From NCBI RefSeq assembly GCF_007981265.1, contig NZ_CP034363.1, positions 4,944,526 through 5,008,525 of the forward strand: DNA of 64,000 nt, read 5' to 3'. The translations under genes were made by a program, and so were the position numbers. The notes under the pieces were generated by a model. It was not told where the DNA came from, made no database searches, and worked only from the letters and a program-made list of their open reading frames with translations. How positions within the stretch are numbered: position 1 is the first letter of the stretch; each line of letters opens with the position of its first letter. Shown piece after piece: positions 45,338 through 54,356 of the stretch. The DNA comes from Pantoea sp. CCBC3-3-1 (lineage in GTDB: Bacteria > Pseudomonadota > Gammaproteobacteria > Enterobacterales > Enterobacteriaceae).

Positions 45338-46573
45338 ATGACACCTCACCAGGCTGCAAAGGGCGCTACGCCCGGCAAAGCGATGCTGGCCGCCGTCAGC
45401 GGTTACGCAATGGACGGCTTCGATCTGCTTATCCTGGGCTTTATGCTGCCCGCTATCAGTGTTTCTCTGGCGCTCAATCCATCGCAGGCTGGCTCGCTGG
45501 TTACCTGGACGCTGATTGGCGCGGTAATCGGCGGAATCGTTTTTGGTCATCTTAGCGATCGCTTTGGCCGCATTCGCGTACTCACCTGGACCATCCTGAT
45601 GTTCTCGCTTTTTACCGGTCTGTGCGCGATAGCGCAGGGTTACTGGGATCTGCTGGCCTGGCGCACGCTGGCGGGCGTGGGTCTTGGCGGCGAGTTCGGC
45701 ATTGGTATGGCGCTGATTGCGGAAGCCTGGCCTGCGGAGAAACGTAACCGTGCCTCGGCCTGGGTAGGGATCGGCTGGCAGTTAGGCGTTCTGCTGGCTG
45801 CTTTTATCACTCCGCTGTTACTGCCCTATATCGGCTGGCGCGGGATGTTTTTGATTGGATTACTGCCCGCGCTGGCTTCGTTTTTTATTCGCCGGAGACT
45901 GGGTGAGCCGGAAGGTTTTACCCGACATGTCGACGTTAATCAGGGGCTCTCTTTCGGCGCACGTCTCAGGCTGCTGTTTAAGGATACTGCGACGACCAAA
46001 GCCAGCCTGGGGATCTTTATCCTTTGCTCGGTGCAGAATTTTGGTTATTACGGGCTGATGATCTGGATGCCCGGTTATCTCTCTTCAAACTTCGGTTTTA
46101 CGCTGACCAAATCCGGACTCTGGACGGCGGTGACGGTCGTGGGCATGACCTTCGGCATTTGGCTGTTTGGCGTGCTGGCCGATCGTTTTACCCGCTGGAA
46201 AATTTTCCTGCTGTATCAGTTTGGCGCAGTCATCATGGTTATTGTTTATGCCCAGCTTCGCGATCCCACCGTAATGCTGTTTACCGGCGCGTTAATGGGC
46301 ATGTTTGTGAACGGTATGATTGGCGGCTACGGCGCGCTGATCTCGGATACCTATCCGGCACAGGTGCGTGCAACGGCGCAAAACGTGTTGTTCAATCTGG
46401 GGCGGGGCGTGGGCGGTTTTGGTCCATTGGTGATTGGCCTGCTGGTGATGAAGCTCTCCTTTAACGCGGCCATCACGCTGCTGGCGCTTATTTATCTGCT
46501 GGATATTTTCGCCACCCTGTTCCTGCTGCCTAAAAAGCAGGGCAACGAGGATACGCTGGGCGCAATTGGGTAA
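45338..46573 (+). CDS. MFS transporter, aromatic-acid/ShiA-like sugar-porter type
   Basis: 411 residues with 12 predicted helices. The N-terminal MDGFDLLILGFMLPAIS and loop 2-3 motif GHLSDRFGRIRVL, with RTLAGVGLGGEFGIGMALIAE, are typical of the AAHS/metabolite-proton symporter branch. I start at ATG 45338 (MTPHQAAKG) with CAGGG upstream, not 45305. Substrate unknown; neighbours give no hint. Its 3' end converges on yieH. Confidence 0.8.
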   Translation: MTPHQAAKGATPGKAMLAAVSGYAMDGFDLLILGFMLPAISVSLALNPSQAGSLVTWTLIGAVIGGIVFGHLSDRFGRIRVLTWTILMFSLFTGLCAIAQGYWDLLAWRTLAGVGLGGEFGIGMALIAEAWPAEKRNRASAWVGIGWQLGVLLAAFITPLLLPYIGWRGMFLIGLLPALASFFIRRRLGEPEGFTRHVDVNQGLSFGARLRLLFKDTATTKASLGIFILCSVQNFGYYGLMIWMPGYLSSNFGFTLTKSGLWTAVTVVGMTFGIWLFGVLADRFTRWKIFLLYQFGAVIMVIVYAQLRDPTVMLFTGALMGMFVNGMIGGYGALISDTYPAQVRATAQNVLFNLGRGVGGFGPLVIGLLVMKLSFNAAITLLALIYLLDIFATLFLLPKKQGNEDTLGAIG

Positions 46574-46588
46574 TATTCATGGTCGGAT

Positions 46589-46638
46589 AAGGGCGGCTAA
46601 AGGGCAACTTCACGCCATCACTGCGCTGAGCCGCCCTT
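46589..46638. terminator. Inverted repeat between MFS gene and yieH
   Basis: AAGGGCGGCT (46589-46598) pairs with AGCCGCCCTT (46629-46638) across a 30-base loop, between converging genes. Likely a shared 3'-end structure, but the long loop and lack of a T run lower confidence. Confidence 0.45.
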
Positions 46639-46651
46639 AGCGAGTCATCGG

Positions 46652-47314
46652 CTAGCGTGTAATCCCCCAGCCTCTTTCCCGCCACAGCTCCGGCAGCTGC
46701 GCCATATCATCAAACGTTGTTACCAGCGGATGATCCAGCGGTTTGTTGTGCGCATCTGCACAGTAATAAAATACCGGAATACCTGCCGCGATACCGGCTT
46801 TGGCGCCCGCTTCGGAGTCATCAACCAGGATGCACTGCTCAATGGGAACAGACATCTCTTTTGCCGCATGGAACATCAGCGCTGGATCGGGTTTCCAGCT
46901 GGAAAGGGTGTAACCGCTATACAACCGGTCATCAAAAAAGGAAAGCATCCCGGTCAGGCCCAGCGAATGCTGCATTTTGCTCACGGTGCCGTTCGATACC
47001 ACGCACATTGGGACCGCGATCTTCTCCAGCAAGGCTTTCGCCCCGGCGATGGGCTGTAGCTGCTCATCGAACAAACGGGCTACCTCCTCACGGTAGGCCG
47101 GTTCGATCTCCTCTTTCCTGGCTTTAAGAGCATGTTCAGCGCACACATCCGCAATAATGTCGTACAGCTTCACGCCTTTGTACTTTTCAAACATTTCCTG
47201 TAGCGAAAGTTCGACACCGAACCGGGCGAACGTATTCACGTAGGCTTGGGTACAAAGCAGTTCGCTGTCCACCAGCGTTCCGTCACAATCGAAAAACACA
47301 CAGCTAACAGACAT
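46652..47314 (-). CDS. yieH: HAD phosphatase YieH (6-phosphogluconate phosphatase)
   Basis: HAD-superfamily phosphatase with motif I FFDCDGTLVDSE, motif II VVSNG, motif III lysine in SSWKPDPALMFHAA and motif IV VDDSEAG. 220 residues. The E. coli ortholog dephosphorylates 6-phosphogluconate. Divergent from adeP as in E. coli. Confidence 0.88.
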   Translation of the reverse strand: MSVSCVFFDCDGTLVDSELLCTQAYVNTFARFGVELSLQEMFEKYKGVKLYDIIADVCAEHALKARKEEIEPAYREEVARLFDEQLQPIAGAKALLEKIAVPMCVVSNGTVSKMQHSLGLTGMLSFFDDRLYSGYTLSSWKPDPALMFHAAKEMSVPIEQCILVDDSEAGAKAGIAAGIPVFYYCADAHNKPLDHPLVTTFDDMAQLPELWRERGWGITR

Positions 47315-47421
47315 CGTGCCTCCTCAGGTTTGCTTTCTTTGCATCACTGTAACGATCCTTAACAGAATTGCGACCTGTAATGTCAATTTCAGTTAGATGC
47401 CGCGATCTTCGGGCATCTACA

Positions 47422-47437
47422 GCGCAATCGGTTGCGA
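47422..47437. promoter_or_regulatory. Candidate PurR box upstream of adeP
   Basis: GCGCAATCGGTTGCGA matches the PurR consensus ACGCAAACGTTTGCGT at 12 of 16 positions and keeps the CGCAA/TTGCG symmetry. It lies 84 bp before the adenine permease start, where purine repression would be sensible. Confidence 0.55.
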
Positions 47438-47520
47438 AAAAACCGTTGTGCTATCTGGCAAATTAAAATTTATCGGTTAGGATAGCCGACGATAACTTTT
47501 CTCCGTTTTGGAATCTCATA

Positions 47521-48834
47521 ATGAATAACTCAGGTCTACTGCAGCGGATCTTCAAACTCCAGCAACACGGCACCACAGTACGGACCGAAGTCATTGCCGG
47601 TTTCACGACTTTCCTGACCATGGTCTATATCGTATTCGTGAACCCGCAAATTCTTGGCGTGGCCGGTATGGATACGCAGGCGGTGTTTGTGACGACCTGC
47701 CTGATTGCAGCCGCAGGCAGTATTCTGATGGGCCTGGTCGCCAACCTTCCGGTAGCGCTGGCTCCGGCAATGGGCCTGAACGCCTTTTTTGCCTTTGTGG
47801 TGGTCGGCGCAATGGGCATCTCGTGGCAGACAGGGATGGGCGCTATCTTCTGGGGCGCGGTTGGCCTGCTGCTGTTGACCCTTTTCCGCGTCCGCTACTG
47901 GATGATTGCTAATATCCCGATGAGCCTGCGTGTGGGCATTACGGCCGGTATTGGTCTGTTTATTGCGATGATCGGCCTGAAAAATGCCGGCATCGTGGTG
48001 GCAAACAAAGAGACGCTGGTGGCGGTAGGGGATTTAACTTCGCACAGCGTCCTGCTGGGCGCACTGGGCTTCTTTATTATCGCTATCCTTGCTTCGCGTA
48101 ACATTCATATTGCGGTGCTGGTTTCTATCGTGGTCACCACGCTGATTGGCCTGGCGATTGGTGATGTAAAGTATGGCGGCGTTTTCTCTGTGCCAACCGG
48201 CATGACCTCGATTGTCGGACAGGTTGACCTGGCGGGATCGCTGAATATCGGCATGGCCGGCATCATCTTTTCCTTTATGCTGGTCAATCTGTTTGACTCC
48301 TCCGGTACGCTGATTGGCGTGACGGATAAAGCCGGTCTGACCGATGAAAAGGGCACCTTCCCCCGTATGAAGCAGGCGCTGTTTGTCGACAGCATCAGCT
48401 CCGTTGCGGGTGCTTTTATCGGCACCTCTTCCGTTACCGCATATATTGAAAGCTCCTCCGGCGTCTCCATTGGCGGCCGTACCGGTCTGGTGGCGGTGGT
48501 TACGGGGATCCTGTTCCTGCTGGTGATGTTCCTGTCGCCGCTGGCTGGCATGGTTCCGGCTTATGCAGCTGCTGGCGCGCTGATCTATGTTGGCGTATTG
48601 ATGACATCCAGCCTGGCGCGCGTGAAGTGGGACGATCTGACCGAAGCCGTTCCTGCTTTCGTCACGACCATTATGATGCCGTTCAGCTTCTCTATTACCG
48701 AAGGGATCGCGCTGGGCTTTATCTCTTATTGCGTAATGAAGCTGGGAACCGGCCGCTGGCGTGAAATCAGCCCTTGCGTGGTGGTCGTTGCCCTGCTGTT
48801 TGTGCTGAAAATTGTGTTCATTGACGCACACTGA
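47521..48834 (+). CDS. adeP: Adenine permease (NCS2 family)
   Basis: Proton-driven adenine importer of the AzgA-like NCS2 branch. It has 12-14 helices in 437 residues, with the conserved PVALAPAMGLNAFFAF and LFDSSGTLIGVTDKAGL blocks and IGTSSVTAYIESSSGVSIGGRTG. The position next to yieH and yieE identifies it with E. coli YieG (AdeP). Confidence 0.92.
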   Translation: MNNSGLLQRIFKLQQHGTTVRTEVIAGFTTFLTMVYIVFVNPQILGVAGMDTQAVFVTTCLIAAAGSILMGLVANLPVALAPAMGLNAFFAFVVVGAMGISWQTGMGAIFWGAVGLLLLTLFRVRYWMIANIPMSLRVGITAGIGLFIAMIGLKNAGIVVANKETLVAVGDLTSHSVLLGALGFFIIAILASRNIHIAVLVSIVVTTLIGLAIGDVKYGGVFSVPTGMTSIVGQVDLAGSLNIGMAGIIFSFMLVNLFDSSGTLIGVTDKAGLTDEKGTFPRMKQALFVDSISSVAGAFIGTSSVTAYIESSSGVSIGGRTGLVAVVTGILFLLVMFLSPLAGMVPAYAAAGALIYVGVLMTSSLARVKWDDLTEAVPAFVTTIMMPFSFSITEGIALGFISYCVMKLGTGRWREISPCVVVVALLFVLKIVFIDAH

Positions 48835-48845
48835 TTGAGTACCAT

Positions 48846-48874
48846 GCCTCCTGCACGCTTGTCGTGTGGGAGGC
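48846..48874. terminator. Bidirectional hairpin between adeP and yieE
   Basis: GCCTCC (48846-48851) pairs with GGAGGC (48869-48874), with an inner CAC/GTG pairing, in the 43-bp gap between converging genes. Confidence 0.5.
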
Positions 48875-48877
48875 TGT

Positions 48878-49615
48878 TCAGTCACCAGAGACTTTTCCCG
48901 AAGACAGGCTGGTTAATCGTAGCATCCTCGCTCCCAAATTCTGCGCATAAGCAGGAATATCCCGCAGCAGTGTCCAGCTGTCCGCTTCAAACTCCCACAG
49001 AGTAAGATGTTCGCTACCGGGCGAAAGCGCACAGGACCAGATGATCAGCGGTTCTACGTCGGAAATGGCCTGAATAGTCGTAAACAATGAGGAGCGAAGC
49101 CTTCCTGAAGCAGGCTGCAACTGTAGCGAATCTTTGCCCCTCTCCTTGTCGCCCGTCAGTTTCAAAACGCTTTGTCGCATTGTCCATAATTGCGTCGCTG
49201 CCTCATCGGGATCGGCCTGCGCGTTAATCCAGGCTTTTTCAGCGGTGGAAATATCGCGTGAATGCTGTTCCAGCGTCTGGCGACTGTGCGCGCGGACAAT
49301 TTCCATATCCAGGCCTGCATATCCGCCTTCATCAGCCAGCAATACGCCAACGATGTTGCCAGCATAGGCAATGCTGAAATCGGGCAGATCGCTGTCGGCA
49401 AAGTGAGGACGTCCATTGCTGGCCATCACCAGTTCAGGCAGTTGCGGGATGCCGTACACGCGCAACATCATTTCCGCCAGCAGCATGCGGGCAGCCAGAT
49501 AACGGCTGCGGCGTCGTTCCGGCAGGAACTGTGCTGCATCCACTGCCTGTTGAGAAATCCTGTGCACCGGGATCATCCCTGCGTTCAGTGCCCAGCGTGC
49601 GAAATGACTTGCCAT
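48878..49615 (-). CDS. yieE: 4'-phosphopantetheinyl transferase YieE
   Basis: Sfp-type transferase that converts apo carrier proteins to the holo form. The magnesium-binding aspartates are in GYAGLDMEIV; the second motif is TMRQSVLKLTG, where typical enzymes have WTxKEA, as in E. coli YieE. 245 residues. It lies just after an operon encoding a carrier-protein domain (49735-51138), in the same direction after 119 bp. Although it is a core gene, it may prime that carrier. Confidence 0.88.
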   Translation of the reverse strand: MASHFARWALNAGMIPVHRISQQAVDAAQFLPERRRSRYLAARMLLAEMMLRVYGIPQLPELVMASNGRPHFADSDLPDFSIAYAGNIVGVLLADEGGYAGLDMEIVRAHSRQTLEQHSRDISTAEKAWINAQADPDEAATQLWTMRQSVLKLTGDKERGKDSLQLQPASGRLRSSLFTTIQAISDVEPLIIWSCALSPGSEHLTLWEFEADSWTLLRDIPAYAQNLGARMLRLTSLSSGKVSGD

Positions 49616-49734
49616 CTGTCGCTCCGTGAAAATGGTCGAAAAATCCCCGCGGAATTGTAAAAATGTTCTTAGGAAATATCACGTGGCTTTAACCTCATGA
49701 CGTATATTTAGGATTAATATTAACGTCGTGTAGA

Positions 49735-51138
49735 TCAATCCTTTGCGTTGCTAATTGCCTGAAGAAGGGCATCGAACGAGATTAGCTCCGCCACGGCGGC
49801 CCCATTCAGCGCGATACCAAACTGCTGTTCTACTTCCAGCGCAATAGCGATTTGTGTCATTGAATCCCAGCCGGAGAGGGTATTGATGCGCAGCAGATTA
49901 TCTGGCTTGCCTACTGAATCCGGCAGCAGTTGATTGAACATAGTCCGCAGCCTGGTGCGCAACTCCTCCAGTGGCGCAGATGAAAACGATGCTGCTACTT
50001 GCTCTGGTTTCGCTGTCGGAATGCTGTTGTTGCTGACCGTTTGTGGCGCCTCGTCAGCGGTGAAGCGGGTTAATCCTTCACTGCTTAGGGTATAGCGAGT
50101 ATGAAGCGGTTGCTCTCCCAGTCCCAGCGCCACCAGCTGCTCAGCCACTTCTTCTGGTTCCATTGCCGTGCCGCTAAGCGCCTGCTGCCCTTCTGAAAAA
50201 GCGCTGTTTGTCTTGTCGCAAAGCACGGTGGTGGTCTCTACGCCATTGCTGCGATGTTGCAGATCAACCTGGTTCAGATACCAGTCCGAAAGCGTTTTTG
50301 CTGCCGCATAATCGGTGAAAGACCCGGACACTTTAAGTTGGGCAACCGATCCCACATTTATGATACGGCCGCTCTGCATCGCCAGCATATGCGGCAGAGC
50401 CGCAGCGGTAAGAGAATGCAGCGCCAGATAGTTAGTTGCTATCAATGTTGTCAGCGTTGCCTTAGTCGCCGCGCTGGCCGCGTGAACGATCAGCGTGGGC
50501 TGGTGCTCCCGGACAGCGTGACTTAATTGCTCGCGACCCGCTTCTGTCGCTAAATCAGCAACGATACCAGCCGTATTGCTACGTCGAGCGTGACGTAATA
50601 CCTGCCATCCGGCACTTTCCAGTCGGGCTGCACAGGCTGCGCCGATCGCGCCTTCTGCCCCCGTTACCAGCGCAACGCGAGCCGGCTCTCTGACCCTGAA
50701 TTCGGCAGCAATGTCGTCGGGAATGTTCCATTCCTCAACTCTGGCCTGGACTGACATTTTCCCTGAGATTAACCGTCGTTCACCGTCATAAACACGCAAA
50801 TCAAGCTGAAGCACTCTTTTCTCTGTGAGGATATGGCTGACTCTGGCGGACCACGTCAGGTTTTGGTCATAATCAACGTGGCTGTGGGCGTTCCATGATG
50901 ATGAAAGAATTAATGATGGAATGCCCGGTAGCGCCTTTCCTGCAATGGCAGAAAAAGGCGAAATGGATAACCCAAGCGGTAAGATTGGCTGTGAAAAGCC
51001 CGCCTCGCGGGCATAATCCACGTCCCAGTGCAGCGGGTTATTGTCCGCGCTCACCGCCCTGAATTTTTCATAATCTTCCGACGAGAAAGCCCGGGTAAAC
51101 GCCACATACTGTCCAACAGCAAATTGACTAAATTTCAC
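49735..51138 (-). CDS. Three-domain fusion: MaoC-like hydratase, SDR reductase, acyl carrier protein
   Basis: 467 residues. N-terminal hot-dog domain (about 1-130) has the hydratase motif SADNNPLHWDVDYA with catalytic Asp and His. SDR domain (about 150-345) has TGAEGAIGAA, Ser in INVGSVAQL and Y-AAA-K. C-terminal carrier domain (about 395-467) has GWDSMTQIAIALEVEQQFG with the phosphopantetheine Ser at 426. It therefore carries a thioester substrate and the enzymes for ketoreduction/dehydration-type chemistry in one chain. It overlaps the upstream gene by 4 bases and ends the seven-gene operon. Substrate unknown. Confidence 0.82.
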   Translation of the reverse strand: MKFSQFAVGQYVAFTRAFSSEDYEKFRAVSADNNPLHWDVDYAREAGFSQPILPLGLSISPFSAIAGKALPGIPSLILSSSWNAHSHVDYDQNLTWSARVSHILTEKRVLQLDLRVYDGERRLISGKMSVQARVEEWNIPDDIAAEFRVREPARVALVTGAEGAIGAACAARLESAGWQVLRHARRSNTAGIVADLATEAGREQLSHAVREHQPTLIVHAASAATKATLTTLIATNYLALHSLTAAALPHMLAMQSGRIINVGSVAQLKVSGSFTDYAAAKTLSDWYLNQVDLQHRSNGVETTTVLCDKTNSAFSEGQQALSGTAMEPEEVAEQLVALGLGEQPLHTRYTLSSEGLTRFTADEAPQTVSNNSIPTAKPEQVAASFSSAPLEELRTRLRTMFNQLLPDSVGKPDNLLRINTLSGWDSMTQIAIALEVEQQFGIALNGAAVAELISFDALLQAISNAKD

Positions 51139-53597
51139 TGAAAAATCTCCTCAAGTCCGGTTATTTTCACTGGCGAAACTGGCAGCGACAGGCTCTTTGT
51201 TCCTGCAAGCCAGATGTCGTTGTGCGGCGTAAAGTGCAATGCCTCCAGTGCGCTAATCACCACATGGTTTTTGTCTGTTGGGGTGAAGCAGACCCTGAGA
51301 TAAAGGCCCGACTGGCGGAACAGCGCAGCGGCCAGAGCCTGAAATAAGGCCGTTTCCACGCCTTTGCCAAATGCCCGGCATGACAGCACGACCGTATCAA
51401 GCACTGCCTGTTGTAATACCGCTACGCCCATGATTTCTGGCGGGTTAAATTTATCGGCAATCTCCAGAACGATGACCTGATGCCCCTGCTGCACAAGCGC
51501 TTTTAAATCGGCAGCGCTGTAGCGCTTCAATGTGGTATTAAACTGGTTGGTTTTGGTCATCAGCTGCCCGGCCCGGGAGAGATTTCCATCATTGAGCAGA
51601 GCGAATCTCAGGGTAACGGCCAGGTCGCTGATAAAAGCCTGCGAATCAACAGCGACGCGACGTGCGTCTTCCACCGCTTTCAACTGGCGAAATGCGTTGC
51701 CACGCTGGCGATCGCTGCTGGTGAGGCCCGCAGACGCGAGCTGAGGAATACGACTGACAATTTCACAGTAGCGGACCGGATCGTTACCTAATTCAGGAAC
51801 CACGACTTCAGGCAGATTGCGCCTTACCGCCTCTCGCTCAACCGGATTGTCATCAAGGAACATCACGCTGGAAAGGCTCAGATGCATTCGTTTTGCCAGA
51901 CGAACGACAGAATCGGTTTTGGCCTCCCAGTGAATTTCTTCATCGGCAAAATCTTCGCGACGCAACACCATCTCGGGATGGCGATCGAGAATGTCCAGCG
52001 CGACATGCCGGTCGTTTTTACTGGCGATAGCCAGCCCGATCCCTCGCTGCACCAGTGATTTAAGCAACAGCTGAAAATCCCGAAAAGCGTTTCCGGGAAA
52101 ATCGCCGCCCAGCGCGAGGCCTTCCAGTCCATCGTCAGTGGCTACGCCTCCCCACAATGTGTTATCCAGATCAACCACGATCAGACGTACCGAAAGACCA
52201 CAGCGGTCAAGAACAATGCCAGTAAGATACTCAGCCAGCACTTTGGCAAACTGGGGTGACCAGGGCGTACGAGCCAGATACCAGCTGCGCGGGTCGCGCA
52301 AGGGAATCGCTGATTGTGCCGCCAGACTGGGGGTGTCGATAAATATCCCCTCATTTTGTGCCAGTATCGTAGCCAGCCGGGCACTATTTTCCTCGCCGGA
52401 AAACGTGCCGCTTGCCGTTGCCCACATTGGCCTGAAAACAGCCACCTGGTTTTCGCTGGCTTCGGCCCAGCCAGCCACGGCGGCATGCCAACGATTGAGC
52501 CTGAGGTGAAATGTCTCTTCATCAATCGCATACTGTCCTGAGCAGCCGCTCAGGCTCTCGAAGGTATCGGCAATAATCGTCAGGTGCGGGTTGAACGTGC
52601 GCAGAGGTGAATCGTTCAGGGTCAAATCTGAATAGAAATTGCCATACTGACTGGGATAAAACGCAATACTTCTGGTCGGGATTGTTGCAGCAATCTGCTT
52701 TTTAAGTGCTTCGATCAGATAATCGGGATTTTCCGCGCTGAGAAGCGCAATACGGAAAACGGGTTGTTGCGTACGCTGTGTGACCTGGGCGATGTCCATT
52801 GCCGTCTGCTGGCCATTCTTCAGTAAGAAAAACGGATTTGTACCCATTCTCTCCTGGCAAAGCTGTGCGATATGGCGCAGCGAAACAAATTTCACCTCAC
52901 CTTCGCCGAGCAGGGCTGTTTTTACCAGGCCAGCCTCTTCCGCTGCCCGACCCGCCGCGGCGAAATCCAGTTCGGTACGAATATCCCGACGGCGTACATA
53001 GACCTGCATGGCGGGATCGACCGGACCCTGACCTAAATCTGCTTTGGCGTGAAAAACTTTAAATTCGCGATAGGGCACCATGAGCCGTTGTTCCACGACA
53101 TGCAGGAAACTCAGGTAATCCCATCCGGCACCCAACATCAGCGCTCCACCTCCCAGCTTTTCTACCCTCGACAGCACGGATTCTGCGCTCCACGCATCAC
53201 GGTGATCTGCCTGCAAAAAGAGCGGTGATTTCGGCCCGATCACCACAAAGGAAAACATTGGGCTGGGCGTGCGGCGTGCCTCAGGAAGGCTAAGCACCCA
53301 GTCAGCCAGAACGCCGGTTTCCGAAGGTGAGTGCTGAAGATGAAACGCTTTGCCGCCTGCATAAGAAAAGGTGAACGCCGGAAACAGCAGGGTTTTCCCC
53401 TCACGAACCAGACTCCTTACCGCACGCAAAAAGGCCCATCGGTGTGGCCTGCGGCTTAAGCCTGACAGCAGAGAAAGGGATGAATGAACTTCAAAGACAT
53501 CGCAGTCAGGAGGTGCCGCCTGTTTAACCGCAGCAAGGATCTCTGCCGTACTTAGCGGCGGCCTGTCTGACACATCATACGTCGTCCCGCTCGGCAT
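51135..53597 (-). CDS. Fusion of AAC(3)-like acetyltransferase and FkbH-like HAD-IIIC/GNAT protein
   Basis: 820 residues. Residues about 1-265 resemble aminoglycoside 3-N-acetyltransferases: VHSSLSLLSG, PSPMFSFVVIGPKS, MLGAGWDYLSFLHVVEQ. Residues about 275-820 are FkbH-like: an N-terminal segment, a HAD domain with VVDLDNTLWGGVATDDGL near 473 and FLDDNPVEREAVRRNLP, and a C-terminal acyltransferase-like domain. FkbH proteins load glyceryl units from 1,3-bisphosphoglycerate onto a carrier protein; the downstream gene supplies a carrier domain. The AAC(3) part may acylate an amine of the product. Function of the fusion is inferred. It lies 3 bp after the HAD hydrolase gene. Confidence 0.82.
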   Translation of the reverse strand: MPSGTTYDVSDRPPLSTAEILAAVKQAAPPDCDVFEVHSSLSLLSGLSRRPHRWAFLRAVRSLVREGKTLLFPAFTFSYAGGKAFHLQHSPSETGVLADWVLSLPEARRTPSPMFSFVVIGPKSPLFLQADHRDAWSAESVLSRVEKLGGGALMLGAGWDYLSFLHVVEQRLMVPYREFKVFHAKADLGQGPVDPAMQVYVRRRDIRTELDFAAAGRAAEEAGLVKTALLGEGEVKFVSLRHIAQLCQERMGTNPFFLLKNGQQTAMDIAQVTQRTQQPVFRIALLSAENPDYLIEALKKQIAATIPTRSIAFYPSQYGNFYSDLTLNDSPLRTFNPHLTIIADTFESLSGCSGQYAIDEETFHLRLNRWHAAVAGWAEASENQVAVFRPMWATASGTFSGEENSARLATILAQNEGIFIDTPSLAAQSAIPLRDPRSWYLARTPWSPQFAKVLAEYLTGIVLDRCGLSVRLIVVDLDNTLWGGVATDDGLEGLALGGDFPGNAFRDFQLLLKSLVQRGIGLAIASKNDRHVALDILDRHPEMVLRREDFADEEIHWEAKTDSVVRLAKRMHLSLSSVMFLDDNPVEREAVRRNLPEVVVPELGNDPVRYCEIVSRIPQLASAGLTSSDRQRGNAFRQLKAVEDARRVAVDSQAFISDLAVTLRFALLNDGNLSRAGQLMTKTNQFNTTLKRYSAADLKALVQQGHQVIVLEIADKFNPPEIMGVAVLQQAVLDTVVLSCRAFGKGVETALFQALAAALFRQSGLYLRVCFTPTDKNHVVISALEALHFTPHNDIWLAGTKSLSLPVSPVKITGLEEIFQ

Positions 53598-53600
53598 ACA

Positions 53601-54296
53601 TTAACTCTCCTTTATCGCAATCGGCTCTGACGAAAACAGCTGGCGATCTTTAAGCAAGGCGATGAAGTCTGGATAAACTTCTGCGCCTGAGGCGCTGAGA
53701 TGGGCAGCTTTTTCCCCTTCGCCAATCCCTAAAAATTCATAACCAAGATTGTTCGCCGTCTTCAAATCCCAGATGCCATCGCCAATGGAAACAACCCGGC
53801 GAGGGGCTTTGATGCCGAATCTGCGACACCCTTGCCCGACCGCCTGTTTGACCAGTTCTTCGCGGCTGGCAAACTCTGATGAGGTCACCAGCACGACCTC
53901 ATCCGCATCAATACCAAGGACACCAAGCTTGTGCAGCGCCCCGGAACGCAGGCTGCCGGTGGCAAAAACAATGCCCCAGCTTTCGCTAAGGGTGGCAACA
54001 AATTCTGCCGCGCCAGGAATGGCGCTAACCGGATAACGTTTCAGTGCCTGCGGGTAAGCTTTCAGATAGGCTTCCTCAAGCGTGGCCAGATCCGGTTCAC
54101 CAACAAAATTTGCTTTTTGCCAGGCTTCATAAAAAATGCCGCTGTCGGAATGGTGGGTGTAGCGCCCCCAGTCGGTGGACAGGGCCTGGAAAGGGAAAAA
54201 GCGCAGTGCCTGTTCGAAGGCATGCTGGTGGGCTGGCACGCTGTCGGTCAGGGTGCCATCAATGTCCAGAACGATGATTGAGTCAATAGACGCCAT
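53601..54296 (-). CDS. HAD-superfamily phosphatase of the biosynthetic operon
   Basis: 231 residues with HAD motif I LDIDGTLTDSVPAHQ, motif II FATGSLRS, and motif IV SIGDGIWDLKTANNLGYEFLGIG. The cap domain is of the beta-phosphoglucomutase/phosphoglycolate phosphatase type. Probably removes a phosphate from a pathway intermediate; the substrate is not apparent. In the operon it lies 60 bp after the EamA transporter and 3 bp before the AAC(3)-FkbH fusion. Confidence 0.8.
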   Translation of the reverse strand: MASIDSIIVLDIDGTLTDSVPAHQHAFEQALRFFPFQALSTDWGRYTHHSDSGIFYEAWQKANFVGEPDLATLEEAYLKAYPQALKRYPVSAIPGAAEFVATLSESWGIVFATGSLRSGALHKLGVLGIDADEVVLVTSSEFASREELVKQAVGQGCRRFGIKAPRRVVSIGDGIWDLKTANNLGYEFLGIGEGEKAAHLSASGAEVYPDFIALLKDRQLFSSEPIAIKES

Positions 54297-54356
54297 GCAG
54301 TTAACCTCTTGATTGGTAATATTTTGATGAGCGCCCCGATCGGCAACAGGCGCTCT

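Noticed and set aside
51135..53597. Aminoglycoside resistance gene
   Set aside because: The AAC(3)-like part is one domain of an 820-residue FkbH fusion inside a biosynthetic operon, so a biosynthetic acyltransferase is far more likely.
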